From assembly GCA_016182015.1 (NCBI GenBank), contig JACOYC010000026.1, positions 1-37,621 of the forward strand: 37,621 nt of DNA. The letters are read 5' to 3'. Both the position numbers and the translations under genes were made by a program. Source of the stretch: Nanobdellati archaeon. Lineage in GTDB: Archaea > Nanobdellota > Nanobdellia > UBA10117. This document shows, piece by piece, positions 27,541-36,344 of the stretch (position 1 is the first letter of the stretch; each line of letters opens with the position of its first letter). The notes beneath the pieces are model-generated. The model saw only the letters and a list, made by a program, of their open reading frames with translations, was not told the DNA's origin and made no database searches.

Positions 27541-28911
27541 TTAAACCTTAAAGTTTTTATATTTAAGCATCGCCCTCAGCGCGCCAACCGCCCGCTCCGG
27601 CGTAGGGTAAACCGGAATCCCGCCGGCCTCCAGCTTTCTTACTAGCTGCTGAGTGTAGTGCGAGCCAGCCGCGCACGCGACGATTGTTTTGTTGTATTTC
27701 CGCGAGAGCGCGAGGATTGTTTCGTCGATTGACTTTTCTAATGTTGGCACCTGAAACAGCAAAATTACAAGCACGGCATCAAATTCGTCAGATTTCAAAC
27801 AGGATTCGACTGCAATTTTATAGCGTTCCGCATCAGCATCTCCGGTCAGGTCAATTGGATTTTTTAAAGAAGCATAGCTTGGAAAGCCCTTAAATTTTAA
27901 TTTTAGTTTTTTAGAAGGTTCCGGCAATTCAAAATTTTGCCTTTCAGCCTCATCGGCTGCCAAAACTCCAAATCCGCCGCCATCAGTTATTACTGCTAAC
28001 CTGTTGCTGGCCGGCAATGGCTGGCTTGCAAATGCCTTTGCGAAATCAAATAACTCTTCCCAGTTGCCCGCTTCTAAAATTCCAGTTTGTTTAAATGCGC
28101 CAGAGTAGATTTCCGCGGAGCCTGCCAGGCTGCCCGTGTGCGAGCTGGCTGCCTGCGAGCCTTTTTTTGTCTTGCCAGCCTTCAGGAAAATTACCTGCTT
28201 TTTGCCAGAAACTTTTTTTGCGATTTGCATAAATTTTCTGCCGCTTTTCAGGCCTTCGATGTAAGCGGCAATTACTTTTGTCTCATTGTCAGATGCAAGG
28301 AATTCGAGGAGGTCGGTTTCATCTATGTCAGCCTGGTTTCCGTAAGAAATAAATTTTGAAATCCCAATTCCGGATTCTGCCAGCCAGTCAAGAATCGTGG
28401 TGCCGACAGCGCCGGATTGTGATATGAACGATATATTTCCGGCATGCGGGCGCAGTAGTCTGGATTTTGATAAAAATAATGTATCAACGTTTGTTTTTGC
28501 ATCAAAAACACCAACACAATTTGGCCCTATCAGCCGCGTGTTTGTGCCAGCAACTATTTTCTGCAGCTCGTTTTCGCGCAGCTTGCCGGCCGGCCCGAGT
28601 TCAGAGAATCCGCCAGATATAACAATAACAGCAGGTATTTTTTTGCCCATGCATTCAGTAAGTACAGACGGCACGGTTTCTGCTTTGACAGCGATTATCG
28701 CCAAATCTATTTTTTCGCGGACGTTGAGAACAGATCTATAGCATCGCAGGCCAAGAATTTTTTCCGAGTTAGGGTTTATTGGAAAAATTCTTCCCTTGTA
28801 AAAACCGCGCGCAAAATTCCATAGGATTTCATGGCCGATTTTTCCGGGATGCCTGCTTGCACCTATGACTGCTACAGACTGCGGGCTGAAAAATTCTTTT
28901 GGTATGGCCAT
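27541..28911 (-). CDS. ADP-forming acetyl-CoA synthetase, alpha subunit
   Basis: 456 residues from ATG 28911 (MAIPKEFFSPQSVAVIGASR), supported by TATA ATATATAA 30 nt upstream; a longer frame to 29055 would read through the promoter. A CoA-binding Rossmann domain (9-130) and two succinyl-CoA-ligase-like domains are present. The catalytic His is in SHTGSLAGSAEIY. Together with the beta subunit at 26155 it interconverts acyl-CoA + ADP + Pi and acid + CoA + ATP. Alpha and beta genes lie on opposite strands, 0.8 kb apart. Confidence 0.92.
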   Translation of the reverse strand: MAIPKEFFSPQSVAVIGASRHPGKIGHEILWNFARGFYKGRIFPINPNSEKILGLRCYRSVLNVREKIDLAIIAVKAETVPSVLTECMGKKIPAVIVISGGFSELGPAGKLRENELQKIVAGTNTRLIGPNCVGVFDAKTNVDTLFLSKSRLLRPHAGNISFISQSGAVGTTILDWLAESGIGISKFISYGNQADIDETDLLEFLASDNETKVIAAYIEGLKSGRKFMQIAKKVSGKKQVIFLKAGKTKKGSQAASSHTGSLAGSAEIYSGAFKQTGILEAGNWEELFDFAKAFASQPLPASNRLAVITDGGGFGVLAADEAERQNFELPEPSKKLKLKFKGFPSYASLKNPIDLTGDADAERYKIAVESCLKSDEFDAVLVILLFQVPTLEKSIDETILALSRKYNKTIVACAAGSHYTQQLVRKLEAGGIPVYPTPERAVGALRAMLKYKNFKV

Positions 28912-28988
28912 ATTTTTGTAAATGCTTTTGCGTTTATATATGTTGCGAAATACAAAAGTATAAAAACAAACTCGTTTTTGAAACAAAA

Positions 28989-29753
28989 ATGGCTGCGGGG
29001 CGGTTAGGTTTATTTGTAATGATTGATGGGCTTGACGGAGTTGGCAAAGATACACTGCTGGCTGGTTTGGCAGAGTACTTGATGAATTCTGGAAGGTCTG
29101 TTTTTAGTCTAAAAGACTATTGGGCAAAATATAATGCGCACCCAATAATTTCTGATATCGGACGAAATAAAGTTATCACATCGTCTGAGCCCACCTATGT
29201 TGGCGTTGGCAAGTCAATACGTGACGTTTTAATAAAGAGGAGTCCGGACAGGAGCTACTCAGCGTCTTCTGTGGCACAGGCGTTTTCATTGGATCGCTTA
29301 ATTCTTTATAAAGAAATTCTTTTGCCAGCCATGAAATATAATAAGTGGGTTTTACAGAGCAGGGGTGTGAGTACATCGCTAGCCTACCAGCCGATTCAGG
29401 CGCAAATGCAGGGTGACAGCCTATCAATAAATGATATTATATGCTTAGAAGGGAACAGGCTTGCCCTTGATAATGTGCCAGACTTGCTGCTAATACCAAT
29501 GGTAAGTAATATTGGCAGACTTGCGCAAAGGCTGGCCGCGCGCAGCGGCAAGCAGGACGATGCAATTTTTGAAATAACAACATTCCAGGAAATGGCAGAC
29601 AGAGCATTTAAAAGTCAAGAATTCAGAGAAATTTTTGAGAAGCGCGGCACAGATGTTCGATTTTTTAATGCAGACGGCACAGTCGCAGAAAACAGAGCGG
29701 CAGCGATTAAAGTGTTAGAAAGCGTTTTAAGCTCGCGCGGATTACTTTCTTAA
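28989..29753 (+). CDS. tmk: Thymidylate kinase
   Basis: 254 residues from ATG 28989, about 32 nt after TATA AGTATAAA. The P-loop is MIDGLDGVGKDTLL. The substrate region SSEPTYVGVGKSIRDVLI and FSLDRLILYKE follow the dTMP-kinase pattern. The family DR(Y/F) motif is altered to QSRGVSTSLAYQ, where Ser replaces the acidic residue, and the protein is about 40 residues longer than usual. It is probably dTMP kinase, but a related nucleotide kinase is possible. Its stop codon overlaps the RlmE start (TAATG). Confidence 0.82.
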   Translation: MAAGRLGLFVMIDGLDGVGKDTLLAGLAEYLMNSGRSVFSLKDYWAKYNAHPIISDIGRNKVITSSEPTYVGVGKSIRDVLIKRSPDRSYSASSVAQAFSLDRLILYKEILLPAMKYNKWVLQSRGVSTSLAYQPIQAQMQGDSLSINDIICLEGNRLALDNVPDLLLIPMVSNIGRLAQRLAARSGKQDDAIFEITTFQEMADRAFKSQEFREIFEKRGTDVRFFNADGTVAENRAAAIKVLESVLSSRGLLS

Positions 29754-30370
29754 TGCAATGGCACGTTAAACGGAAGAATGAGTTTTACTACAAGAAGGCA
29801 AAGGAGCTGGGCTATCGTTCCAGGTCTGCATTTAAACTCCTGGAAATTCAAGAAAAGTTCCGTATAATAAAACGCGGCGATAGGGTGCTGGACTTAGGGG
29901 CTGCGCCAGGCGGGTGGAGCCAGGTTGCCGCAAATATTGTCGGAGATAACGGCATGATTATTGGTGTAGATGTCCAGCCAGCACCAAATATCGGAAAGAA
30001 TTTCAGATTTATTCTGGCAGACGTTACTAAAGAAAACTCGGAAGGCAAGATTGCCAAGGCATGCACAACATTTGATGTAGTTTTGTCAGATATGTCACCG
30101 CAAACAACAGGCATAAAAGATATTGATGTTGGCGTTTCAAATGTTCTGGCATTTAAATCTTTGCATCTTACAAAGATATTTCTCAAGGCGGGCGGAAATT
30201 TTGCCTGCAAAATTTTTCAGGGCAAATATTTTGTAGCTTTCTTGAGCGAGGCTAAAGAATATTTTGAAAAAATTCACAGCTTCAAGCCAAAATCTTCCGA
30301 TAAGGCATCACGTGAGGTATATATTGTTTGTTTAGGTTTAAAAGAACACGTGCAGAAGGATAGCGAATAG
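29753..30370 (+). CDS. rlmE: 23S rRNA uridine-2'-O-methyltransferase RlmE/FtsJ
   Basis: 205 residues. A SAM-dependent methyltransferase that modifies U2552-equivalent in the A-loop of 23S rRNA. The N-terminus GYRSRSAFKLLEI carries the first Lys of the K-D-K-E tetrad, followed by SAM site VLDLGAAPGGWSQVA, DVVLSDMSPQTTG (Asp), FACKIFQGKYF (Lys) and SREVYIVCLG (Glu). No extra domain is fused. Translation is coupled to tmk (TAATG). Its end overlaps the convergent MgtE gene by 33 bp. Confidence 0.95.
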   Translation: MQWHVKRKNEFYYKKAKELGYRSRSAFKLLEIQEKFRIIKRGDRVLDLGAAPGGWSQVAANIVGDNGMIIGVDVQPAPNIGKNFRFILADVTKENSEGKIAKACTTFDVVLSDMSPQTTGIKDIDVGVSNVLAFKSLHLTKIFLKAGGNFACKIFQGKYFVAFLSEAKEYFEKIHSFKPKSSDKASREVYIVCLGLKEHVQKDSE

Positions 30371-30895
30371 CAGCAGGCTGCCTAAATCTGCAAATGAAGT
30401 TGTTAACGGTATGAGGAAATTATTCGGATCTGAGTTTTTGCGGTAAATTGCGATGCCGCCAATTACAGCCACCAGCAATATTATTGAAACAAGCGTGGCT
30501 GTAGCCATAACAGAAAAAAGCAGAATCTTGGCCAGCATTATGATACTAATAACGTAGCCTTTTAGATATGAGACCAGGCCAGCCAGAAATCCTACGTAAA
30601 CGGCAGACACCATAGAGACTATGCCAACCTCGCGTATCAGCGTTCGGACGTCCTCGGATTCACTCCAGCGCCAGCCTACTTTACCAAGATAAAGCAGCGT
30701 GGTAAATCTTGAAGATATTATTGTGCCAAAATCCCCAATCATATCGTTCAGCGCCGGCAGTAAAATAAGAAACGGCACAAATAGTATTATTTTTTGTTTG
30801 ATTGCCTCCAAGCCAACGCCGCCGATGGTCGAGATGAATGAGGCAATTATCAATACCTTCGAACTTTCTTTAAATATTTTCCAGACTATATCCAT
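30338..30895 (-). CDS. MgtE-like cation transporter half, second gene
   Basis: 185 residues, five hydrophobic helices. It is equivalent to the membrane domain of MgtE/SLC41 Mg2+ channels: LLPALNDMIGDFGTIISSRF and the late KNSDPNNFLIPLTTSFADLG match the DPNN...P..T...D signature. The usual N-terminal cytosolic and CBS domains are absent. Its start overlaps the end of a homologous gene by 10 bp, so the two halves are made together and likely assemble as a heterodimer. Confidence 0.85.
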   Translation of the reverse strand: MDIVWKIFKESSKVLIIASFISTIGGVGLEAIKQKIILFVPFLILLPALNDMIGDFGTIISSRFTTLLYLGKVGWRWSESEDVRTLIREVGIVSMVSAVYVGFLAGLVSYLKGYVISIIMLAKILLFSVMATATLVSIILLVAVIGGIAIYRKNSDPNNFLIPLTTSFADLGSLLLFAILLHVFF

Positions 30896-31431
30896 GTTAA
30901 TAGTGCGATAGCAGCAAGCAGGCTTACTATACTAACTATGTCTCCAGTTGTTGTAACATATGGCCCCATAACATTATTTGGGTCGTGGCCCTTTCGAAAT
31001 ATAAAAAATGTTGCCATTATTGTGAGTGGTATTTCTATTATATTTGATATTATGCCGGCTAGCAAGGCAACGTAGAGCACTTCAAATACTAAAGCGTGAA
31101 ATATGAAATATATAGTTAGGAGCGCAAATATGCCAAGCATAAACGATACTAATAATACGAGTAGAAAAGTGGCGATGGTGTTTTCGGTGAGAATTTTTCC
31201 TCGTTTAAAGTAGGGCTGCAGCGTGCCCAGGTGCAGGTGCGTGCTCAGCCTGCCAGAGAGTGAGCCAGATATATTTCCGCGCATCTCTAAAAAACCAGGT
31301 AAAATAATAAAAAGACCAGGTATAATTAAAATTTTATCTATAAAAATGGCAAGAAGCGAACCAGCGAAGATGCCGCCAGTCATAGAAATGACTTCTGCGA
31401 CAATCATTTCTTTGAAGTTTCTTGATGCCAT
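30886..31431 (-). CDS. MgtE-like cation transporter half, first gene
   Basis: 181 residues, five helices, with signatures LPGFLEMRGNISGSLSGRLS (helix 2 region) and GHDPNNVMGPYVTTTGDIVS. Membrane domain only, as in its partner downstream. It starts one base after the PhoU-like gene, forming a three-gene transport unit. The gene pair replaces the duplicated membrane domain of SLC41 proteins or the homodimer of bacterial MgtE. Confidence 0.87.
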   Translation of the reverse strand: MASRNFKEMIVAEVISMTGGIFAGSLLAIFIDKILIIPGLFIILPGFLEMRGNISGSLSGRLSTHLHLGTLQPYFKRGKILTENTIATFLLVLLVSFMLGIFALLTIYFIFHALVFEVLYVALLAGIISNIIEIPLTIMATFFIFRKGHDPNNVMGPYVTTTGDIVSIVSLLAAIALLTWI

Positions 31432-31432
31432 G

Positions 31433-31768
31433 TTATCGCAGCTTGCTGAATTTATGGTCTTTGAAAACTTCCTTTAGAACTGCCGGAAAATTTTTTCGCA
31501 GCGCTATATGCGCTATCCTGACCGATGCATTAGCTATATCTTTAATGCCGTCTGCGAAGTTTATTATCGCAATGCGCTCTTCGTCAGGTATGTGTATTTT
31601 AAACAGTAGTTTTAGCGTTTCGTCCTCGAGCCGCTCTACTTCACCATATATTTCTTCTACTTTTTGTGCTATCTGCCTGTCCTGTGTAAAGATTGCAGAG
31701 TAAGCCATGTCAACCATGAACTCTGTTTTTGTTTTCATTGCCAGCATGTTTTCTTTAATGTTAGCCAT
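31433..31768 (-). CDS. PhoU-like helical regulator of the transporter
   Basis: 111 residues from ATG 31768, which has GGGGGT as a Shine-Dalgarno; a longer frame to 31885 would overlap the preceding gene. All-helical: MANIKENMLAMKTKTEFMVD, then IFTQDRQIAQKVEEIYGEVE, then the HIPDEERIAIINFADGIKDI helix. The E/D-rich helices with regularly spaced acids match PhoU-type domains found beside ion transporters. It precedes the two MgtE-like genes by one base and is presumably their cytosolic regulator. Confidence 0.75.
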   Translation of the reverse strand: MANIKENMLAMKTKTEFMVDMAYSAIFTQDRQIAQKVEEIYGEVERLEDETLKLLFKIHIPDEERIAIINFADGIKDIANASVRIAHIALRKNFPAVLKEVFKDHKFSKLR

Positions 31769-31805
31769 TTTTACCCCCAAAATAAGTGGCATGCGTTGTT
31801 TAAAA

Positions 31806-32630
31806 TCATTTCCATAGCTCTTTTTTAATTTTAACTGCATCAATTTCCGGGCTCGGTGCTTCCGAGATGAGCCAGCCTTCCACATTGAATTCTTTCAGGA
31901 CGGCCAGCAGCTCGCGCCACTTTAATTGTCCATCGCCGAGATGCAGGTGCGAGCCCTCACCGCCGTTGTTGCACTGCACGTCCTGTAGATGGATGTGCAG
32001 CGCCTTTAGCGCAGACTTTCCGATTTTCTTTTCAACTAATTCCAGCACGGCGCGCCACTCCGCTTTTGAGTTGTTTGCCTTGCCTAGCTCTCTTGCGTAA
32101 AGGTGCGAGAAGTCAATGCAGACTGCAAGCTGCTCCACCTGCTGGCAAACCTCGAGAATCTCAGGCAGCGTGCCCCACTGCGCTAGCTTGCCAGTAACTT
32201 CAGGGGCAAGAATAATTTTGTTGCTTTCTTGTTTCAGAACTTTAACAATTTCAGAATATTCTTTAACTATGGCTTTTATAACATCTTCTGGCCTGCCGCC
32301 AGAGTAGTAGCCAGAATGTATCGCAACCGATTTTGCGCCTGCGATGTTGCCGATTTTCGCGGAGTCGAGAATGTATTTGTGGCTGGCCTTGACAGTTTTC
32401 GCGTCGCCGTTCAGGTTAATGTAGTATGGCGCGTGCACGGTGCGCGCGATGTTTAAAGAATCCGCAGTTTGTTTAACTTCTTTCGCGAGCGCTTCAGACA
32501 TCTTCACGCCGCGCACATACTCCAGCTCCATCAAATCCAAACCCAGCTCACTAACGCGCTTGATTCCCTCGACCGAGCCGGCCTTTGGTGTTGATGCTGG
32601 GATGCCTGCGGTGCCTACAAGGAGTGCCAT
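31806..32630 (-). CDS. Endonuclease IV-like TIM-barrel protein
   Basis: 274 residues of the AP endonuclease 2/xylose-isomerase-like barrel family. Metal ligands appear in TVHAPYYINLNGD, VAIHSGYYSGG, IILAPEVTGK, VCIDFSHLYAR, LHIHLQDVQ and HLHLGDGQL, with the final Glu in WLISEAPSP. This is the endonuclease IV pattern with three metal sites, supporting abasic-site cleavage in base excision repair. TATA TTTTTATA (minus strand, 32659-32652) is 29 nt upstream and lies near the 3' end of the RPA gene. Confidence 0.85.
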   Translation of the reverse strand: MALLVGTAGIPASTPKAGSVEGIKRVSELGLDLMELEYVRGVKMSEALAKEVKQTADSLNIARTVHAPYYINLNGDAKTVKASHKYILDSAKIGNIAGAKSVAIHSGYYSGGRPEDVIKAIVKEYSEIVKVLKQESNKIILAPEVTGKLAQWGTLPEILEVCQQVEQLAVCIDFSHLYARELGKANNSKAEWRAVLELVEKKIGKSALKALHIHLQDVQCNNGGEGSHLHLGDGQLKWRELLAVLKEFNVEGWLISEAPSPEIDAVKIKKELWK

Positions 32631-32660
32631 AAATAAAATAAAACTAACAACTATAAAAAA

Positions 32661-33332
32661 CTAATCCAACACCTTCAGCTTGCCCTTCCTTGGCTCATAA
32701 ACCTCGCCGGCTTTTAGCAGGCCAATAATTATGTTTTGCGCTTCTTCTGCCTCGAAGCCGGATTTTTCCATAACTGTTTCGAGCGGCGCGCCCTCGCCAG
32801 AATCAAGGTCGCGGATGAGTTTTAGTATTTTTGCCTGCTGGCCCATATCCTCTACTTTTATCTGCTGGACTGCAACCTCTTCTGAAACTGTGGGCTTCAT
32901 CTCCCCGAGGGCCGGCATTCCGGCAGAAGGTGTGCCCATTTCCAATTTATGCGCGATAAGCCAGTTTGGGTCGCGGATTTCGTGCGCGATTTCAGGCTTC
33001 AGGTATCGTTCACCGTTGTACTCTTTTATTTTTCCGATAAAACGGACGATCGAGCCTACTCTTAGTTTCAGGAATTTCACGGCATCCGGGCCAAATGCTT
33101 TGCTTCGGATTGTTTCAGTGCCGTCATCCAAAGTTATCGCAGCATAATTTCCGTCATCCGACGTGAACTTGCCGGCAACGGTTGCAAGCACATTAGCCCG
33201 CGAAACCTTTTTTTCTCCAACCATAACAAATCCAGGGTTCCAGCCTTCTGCAGGTGAGAACTTGCTGTTTATCAAATCTGTTATCCAGACCTTTTGCGAG
33301 ATTTCACGTTTTTTTGTTTTCAATGCTCCCAT
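32661..33332 (-). CDS. RPA-like single-strand DNA-binding protein
   Basis: 223 residues. An OB fold (about 40-125: GEKKVSRANVLATVAGKFTS, DDGTETIRSKAFGPDAVKFL, IVRFIGKIKEYNGERYLKPE) is joined by a linker to a C-terminal winged helix (about 165-220: QAKILKLIRDLDSGEGAPLE, then GLLKAGEVYEPRKGKLKVLD). This is the layout of the eukaryotic RPA32 subunit. It starts 9 bp after the MCM stop, so helicase and ssDNA-binding protein form an operon. Confidence 0.87.
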   Translation of the reverse strand: MGALKTKKREISQKVWITDLINSKFSPAEGWNPGFVMVGEKKVSRANVLATVAGKFTSDDGNYAAITLDDGTETIRSKAFGPDAVKFLKLRVGSIVRFIGKIKEYNGERYLKPEIAHEIRDPNWLIAHKLEMGTPSAGMPALGEMKPTVSEEVAVQQIKVEDMGQQAKILKLIRDLDSGEGAPLETVMEKSGFEAEEAQNIIIGLLKAGEVYEPRKGKLKVLD

Positions 33333-33341
33333 GTTATACTC

Positions 33342-35366
33342 CTAACCAACTTTACTTATCAAACCAGGCTTTGGTTCAAATACATCTCCCTTCTTTTTTA
33401 AATTATCTAGTATTTCTTCTGTCTTGTGCCGATCAATGCCCTCCGCCTCTGCTTCCAGCATTATATCATTTATTGGTATGTTTTTGCCAATTTTTTCAGA
33501 CAGCCCGTCTATAATTTTTTTTATTATTATTATCTGGCTGCGCTGTGTTGCTGTAATGCCCGTTGCAATTCTGTCAATATCAAATTTTCCCGTTTCCACA
33601 TCATAAGCTACTTCTTTCATCGATGATTTAAGAAGATCGATCGCGCGCTGAGCATCTTTTTTTGTAACCTTGTCAGCCAGGCGTATTCTTGCGGACGCTT
33701 CGGATAATCTCACCAGTGCTTCGAGTTGCCGTGCAGATATTGGTATTGATTTGACTTCTGCTTCTTCGCGGGCGGCTGTTGAACGCAAGTCGACATAAAA
33801 TTTTTTAATTTCTTCGACTGCGGCAAGTGTCATTTTCGGTTTAATATTCTGCCGCGCATACGCAATGTATTTTCTGATGACTGGAGTTGGTATTTCGCCT
33901 TTTTTTGAATCTGGGTCTTTTGCTATTTCCAAAATATGTGCGGCTATTTTTTCGTCGTGTTCTACATTAGGCAGATCTCTTATCGGAAAAATTAGGTCGA
34001 ATCTGTTAAGTAGTGTCGGCGGCAAATTAATCTGGCTTGGTATCGGGTCATAGGGATTGAATCTGCCAAGTTTTGGGTTTGCCGCTGCAAGAACAGTTGT
34101 TTCCGCGCGAAGCGTGGCATGTATATTTGCCTTTGCAATTGTGACTGACTGCTGTTCAAGCGCTTCATGCATTGCGCTTGTATCTTCTTCAGACATTTTA
34201 TCCAGTTCATCCAAGCATGCAACGCCTTTATTGCATAAGACCAGTGCGCCGGCTTCCAAAGCCCAGCCGCGCATGAATTCATCTTTTACGACTGTTGCAG
34301 TCAGGCCTGCCGCCGTTGAGCCCTTGCCAGCCATGTATCTTGCTTTTGGTGCGAGTGTTGCAACATATCTAAGAAGCTGGGACTTGCCGGCCCCAGGGTC
34401 GCCAATAAGGAATATGTGTATGTCGCCGCGCGTTTGTGTTCCGTCCTCCCTGGTTTTTTTTACGCCGCCGAAAAGCTGCATAACTACCGCTTCTTTTATT
34501 TTTTCGTATCCGTAAATGGACGGCGCTATAGAGCTGGCAAGCTTTTCATAAATATTAGGTTTCTCTGATAGCTCTTTGAGTTTTGCTTCGTCTTCCTTTG
34601 TTATTTCTATTTCCTCGAATTCCTCTTCAACAGTTTCTATAGAATTTGCCTCGATTAACAAGTCATATGTTGTTGACTGGCCGCCCGTTTTAAGTATTAT
34701 CGGAACTTCTTTTACCACTCCAACTAATTTTACTTTATTTCCGGGATAATTTTTTTTCTCATGCTTAGGGTCAACTAAATCTTCTTCAAGGAAGACTGCG
34801 ATGCGCTTTGGCTGCTCGCCTCCTTCCAGGGTTTCCGGCGACTCTTCTACTAAAAGCCGCTGCACATCAACCAGTTTCCTTTCGAGTTGTTTGAATTTTC
34901 CTTTTCTGCCGCACGAGCACTTGGCAGGCTCGCGATATTTTGAGCCGGTTTGCTCAACCAAGATGTGCGCACCGCAACCGGGACATTCAAATGTTGCGAA
35001 CGTCACGCGTGGCCTTACATCAGATGCCTGACGTATGACACCTTCGCTGCCGATGAGCTTGCCGAGATGCTTTGTTCTTATGTTTCTTATTTTTACGTGG
35101 GTTGATTTTGGCAAGTCAATTATTCGAAATCTTATTGGGTACTGCGCATCAGGTATATCAAATTGCTTGATGGCTTCTTCAGCGCTCTGTATTATATCAA
35201 TGAAATTATTAATAAGCTGCTCTGAAAGCTCAATGTCAAATTTGGCAAGCGTGGAAAATTCAATCGTTAGGGCTCCAATACCTTTTCTAACCGTGTTAAG
35301 CAAATCTTCATAGTAGAACTGCTCTACAAACTTCCTGAATTTTATTATAAGCTCCTCCGATGGCAT
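33342..35366 (-). CDS. mcm: Replicative MCM helicase
   Basis: 674 residues, complete and without an intein. The N-terminal domain has a zinc site (CPGC 128-131, CSC 150-152) and an OB fold (90-250). The AAA+ domain has Walker A GDPGAGKSQ (322-330), Walker B CLDELDK (384-390), sensor 1 in AAANPKLGRF and the arginine finger in LLNRFDLIFP. A C-terminal winged helix (about 600-674) ends in KKKGDVFEPKPGL. It unwinds DNA ahead of the replisome. The TATA box lies about 43 nt upstream, and the leader carries GGAG before the ATG. It is followed directly by the RPA gene. Confidence 0.97.
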   Translation of the reverse strand: MPSEELIIKFRKFVEQFYYEDLLNTVRKGIGALTIEFSTLAKFDIELSEQLINNFIDIIQSAEEAIKQFDIPDAQYPIRFRIIDLPKSTHVKIRNIRTKHLGKLIGSEGVIRQASDVRPRVTFATFECPGCGAHILVEQTGSKYREPAKCSCGRKGKFKQLERKLVDVQRLLVEESPETLEGGEQPKRIAVFLEEDLVDPKHEKKNYPGNKVKLVGVVKEVPIILKTGGQSTTYDLLIEANSIETVEEEFEEIEITKEDEAKLKELSEKPNIYEKLASSIAPSIYGYEKIKEAVVMQLFGGVKKTREDGTQTRGDIHIFLIGDPGAGKSQLLRYVATLAPKARYMAGKGSTAAGLTATVVKDEFMRGWALEAGALVLCNKGVACLDELDKMSEEDTSAMHEALEQQSVTIAKANIHATLRAETTVLAAANPKLGRFNPYDPIPSQINLPPTLLNRFDLIFPIRDLPNVEHDEKIAAHILEIAKDPDSKKGEIPTPVIRKYIAYARQNIKPKMTLAAVEEIKKFYVDLRSTAAREEAEVKSIPISARQLEALVRLSEASARIRLADKVTKKDAQRAIDLLKSSMKEVAYDVETGKFDIDRIATGITATQRSQIIIIKKIIDGLSEKIGKNIPINDIMLEAEAEGIDRHKTEEILDNLKKKGDVFEPKPGLISKVG

Positions 35367-35438
35367 TGTGTCTCCAACTTGATAAGCAGCGGATTAAACT
35401 AAATATAAAGAATTCTATACTAAAAAAGATACATCAAA

Positions 35439-36032
35439 TTAAACAGGTTCTCCCAGCTCGCCCTCCTTCTTCAGCTGATCCCGGAGTATGTAGACTGACT
35501 CTATAATTTCCTTCTCTGACTTTGCACCAGTCACGACAATCTTGCCTGTGCCGAACAGCAGGAACGTGATGTGCGATTCCGGTAAATGATAGACAAGGCC
35601 CGGAAACTGCTCGGGTTCGTACTCAGTATTCTCGAACTTGAAAACTATCTCGTTCAAATTCAGCTTTCCGCCGACTGAGCCTGAGGCGACCATGTTTTGT
35701 ACCTCAATTTCCGGCTCGCCGGTTACTTTTACGCCTATCGCGCCGAGTTTTTTAACTATTACTGCGATCGCGTTCTTTGCCTCTTTTATTGATTTTGTGC
35801 CCGTGCAGATTATTCTACCAGAACTGAAAAGCAAAGCGGAGAATTTCGGAACATCATTCTTGAAAATCAGGCCCGGAAACTGCTCGGGATTGTATTCGAC
35901 ACGCTCGAGCTTTGTGGCCAGCTTTTCTAAGGGCAAGTCGCGGTGTATGTTTGCAGAAACAACTACATTTTGCGTTTTAGCATAAACGCCCTTTGTTTTA
36001 TCCTTTTTTTTACCAGTTTTAGAAGCCGCCAT
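35439..36032 (-). CDS. tbp: TATA-binding protein
   Basis: 197 residues: a basic N-terminal extension (MAASKTGKKKDKTKGVYAKT) and the two symmetric TBP repeats. Repeat one has VEYNPEQFPGLIFK and SGRIICTGTKSIKEAKNA. Repeat two has TEYEPEQFPGLVYHL and GTGKIVVTGAKSEKEI. It nucleates archaeal transcription at the TATA boxes noted in this window. Its own TATA CCTTATAA begins 28 nt before ATG. The acidic C-terminal tail is short. Confidence 0.97.
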   Translation of the reverse strand: MAASKTGKKKDKTKGVYAKTQNVVVSANIHRDLPLEKLATKLERVEYNPEQFPGLIFKNDVPKFSALLFSSGRIICTGTKSIKEAKNAIAVIVKKLGAIGVKVTGEPEIEVQNMVASGSVGGKLNLNEIVFKFENTEYEPEQFPGLVYHLPESHITFLLFGTGKIVVTGAKSEKEIIESVYILRDQLKKEGELGEPV

Positions 36033-36101
36033 AGTGCACCTTTTTAAATAGTTTATAAGGCTTTATAAACAGAAGGCTTTTTAAAGGTTTCGAATACAAA
36101 G

Positions 36102-36109
36102 CTTTTTAA
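36102..36109 (+). promoter_or_regulatory. TATA box of the 36132 gene
   Basis: CTTTTTAA begins exactly 30 nt before the ATG at 36132. Two further AAGGCTTT(T)TAAA/CTTTATAA stretches between 36053 and 36090 belong to the divergent tbp promoter region. Confidence 0.55.
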
Positions 36110-36131
36110 ATAGGAATATGGCGAATGTCAA

Positions 36132-36344
36132 ATGGAACTTTACACTGGGGATATAAAATATCAAGGGCAGTTGCCCCCCCAACTAAAAAATTGGCGGGGA
36201 ATGCTAGATTCAGAACTGGAAGCAATATTTAGCAAATGTCCAGAAGACTTTCAAGCTGACTTGATCCGCTTTTTAAGTGCAACCGAATTAAATCTTCAGA
36301 GCTATTTAAAAAGATTAGAACTTAAAAACAGGCTGGTAAGCTAA
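36132..36344 (+). CDS. Unknown small protein
   Basis: 70 residues starting MELYTGDIKYQGQLPPQLKN. The middle and C-terminus form helices (LDSELEAIFSKCPEDFQADL, then SYLKRLELKNRL). No family is recognised. It has its own leaderless promoter and is divergent from tbp. Its stop codon overlaps that of ileS. Confidence 0.55.
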   Translation: MELYTGDIKYQGQLPPQLKNWRGMLDSELEAIFSKCPEDFQADLIRFLSATELNLQSYLKRLELKNRLVS

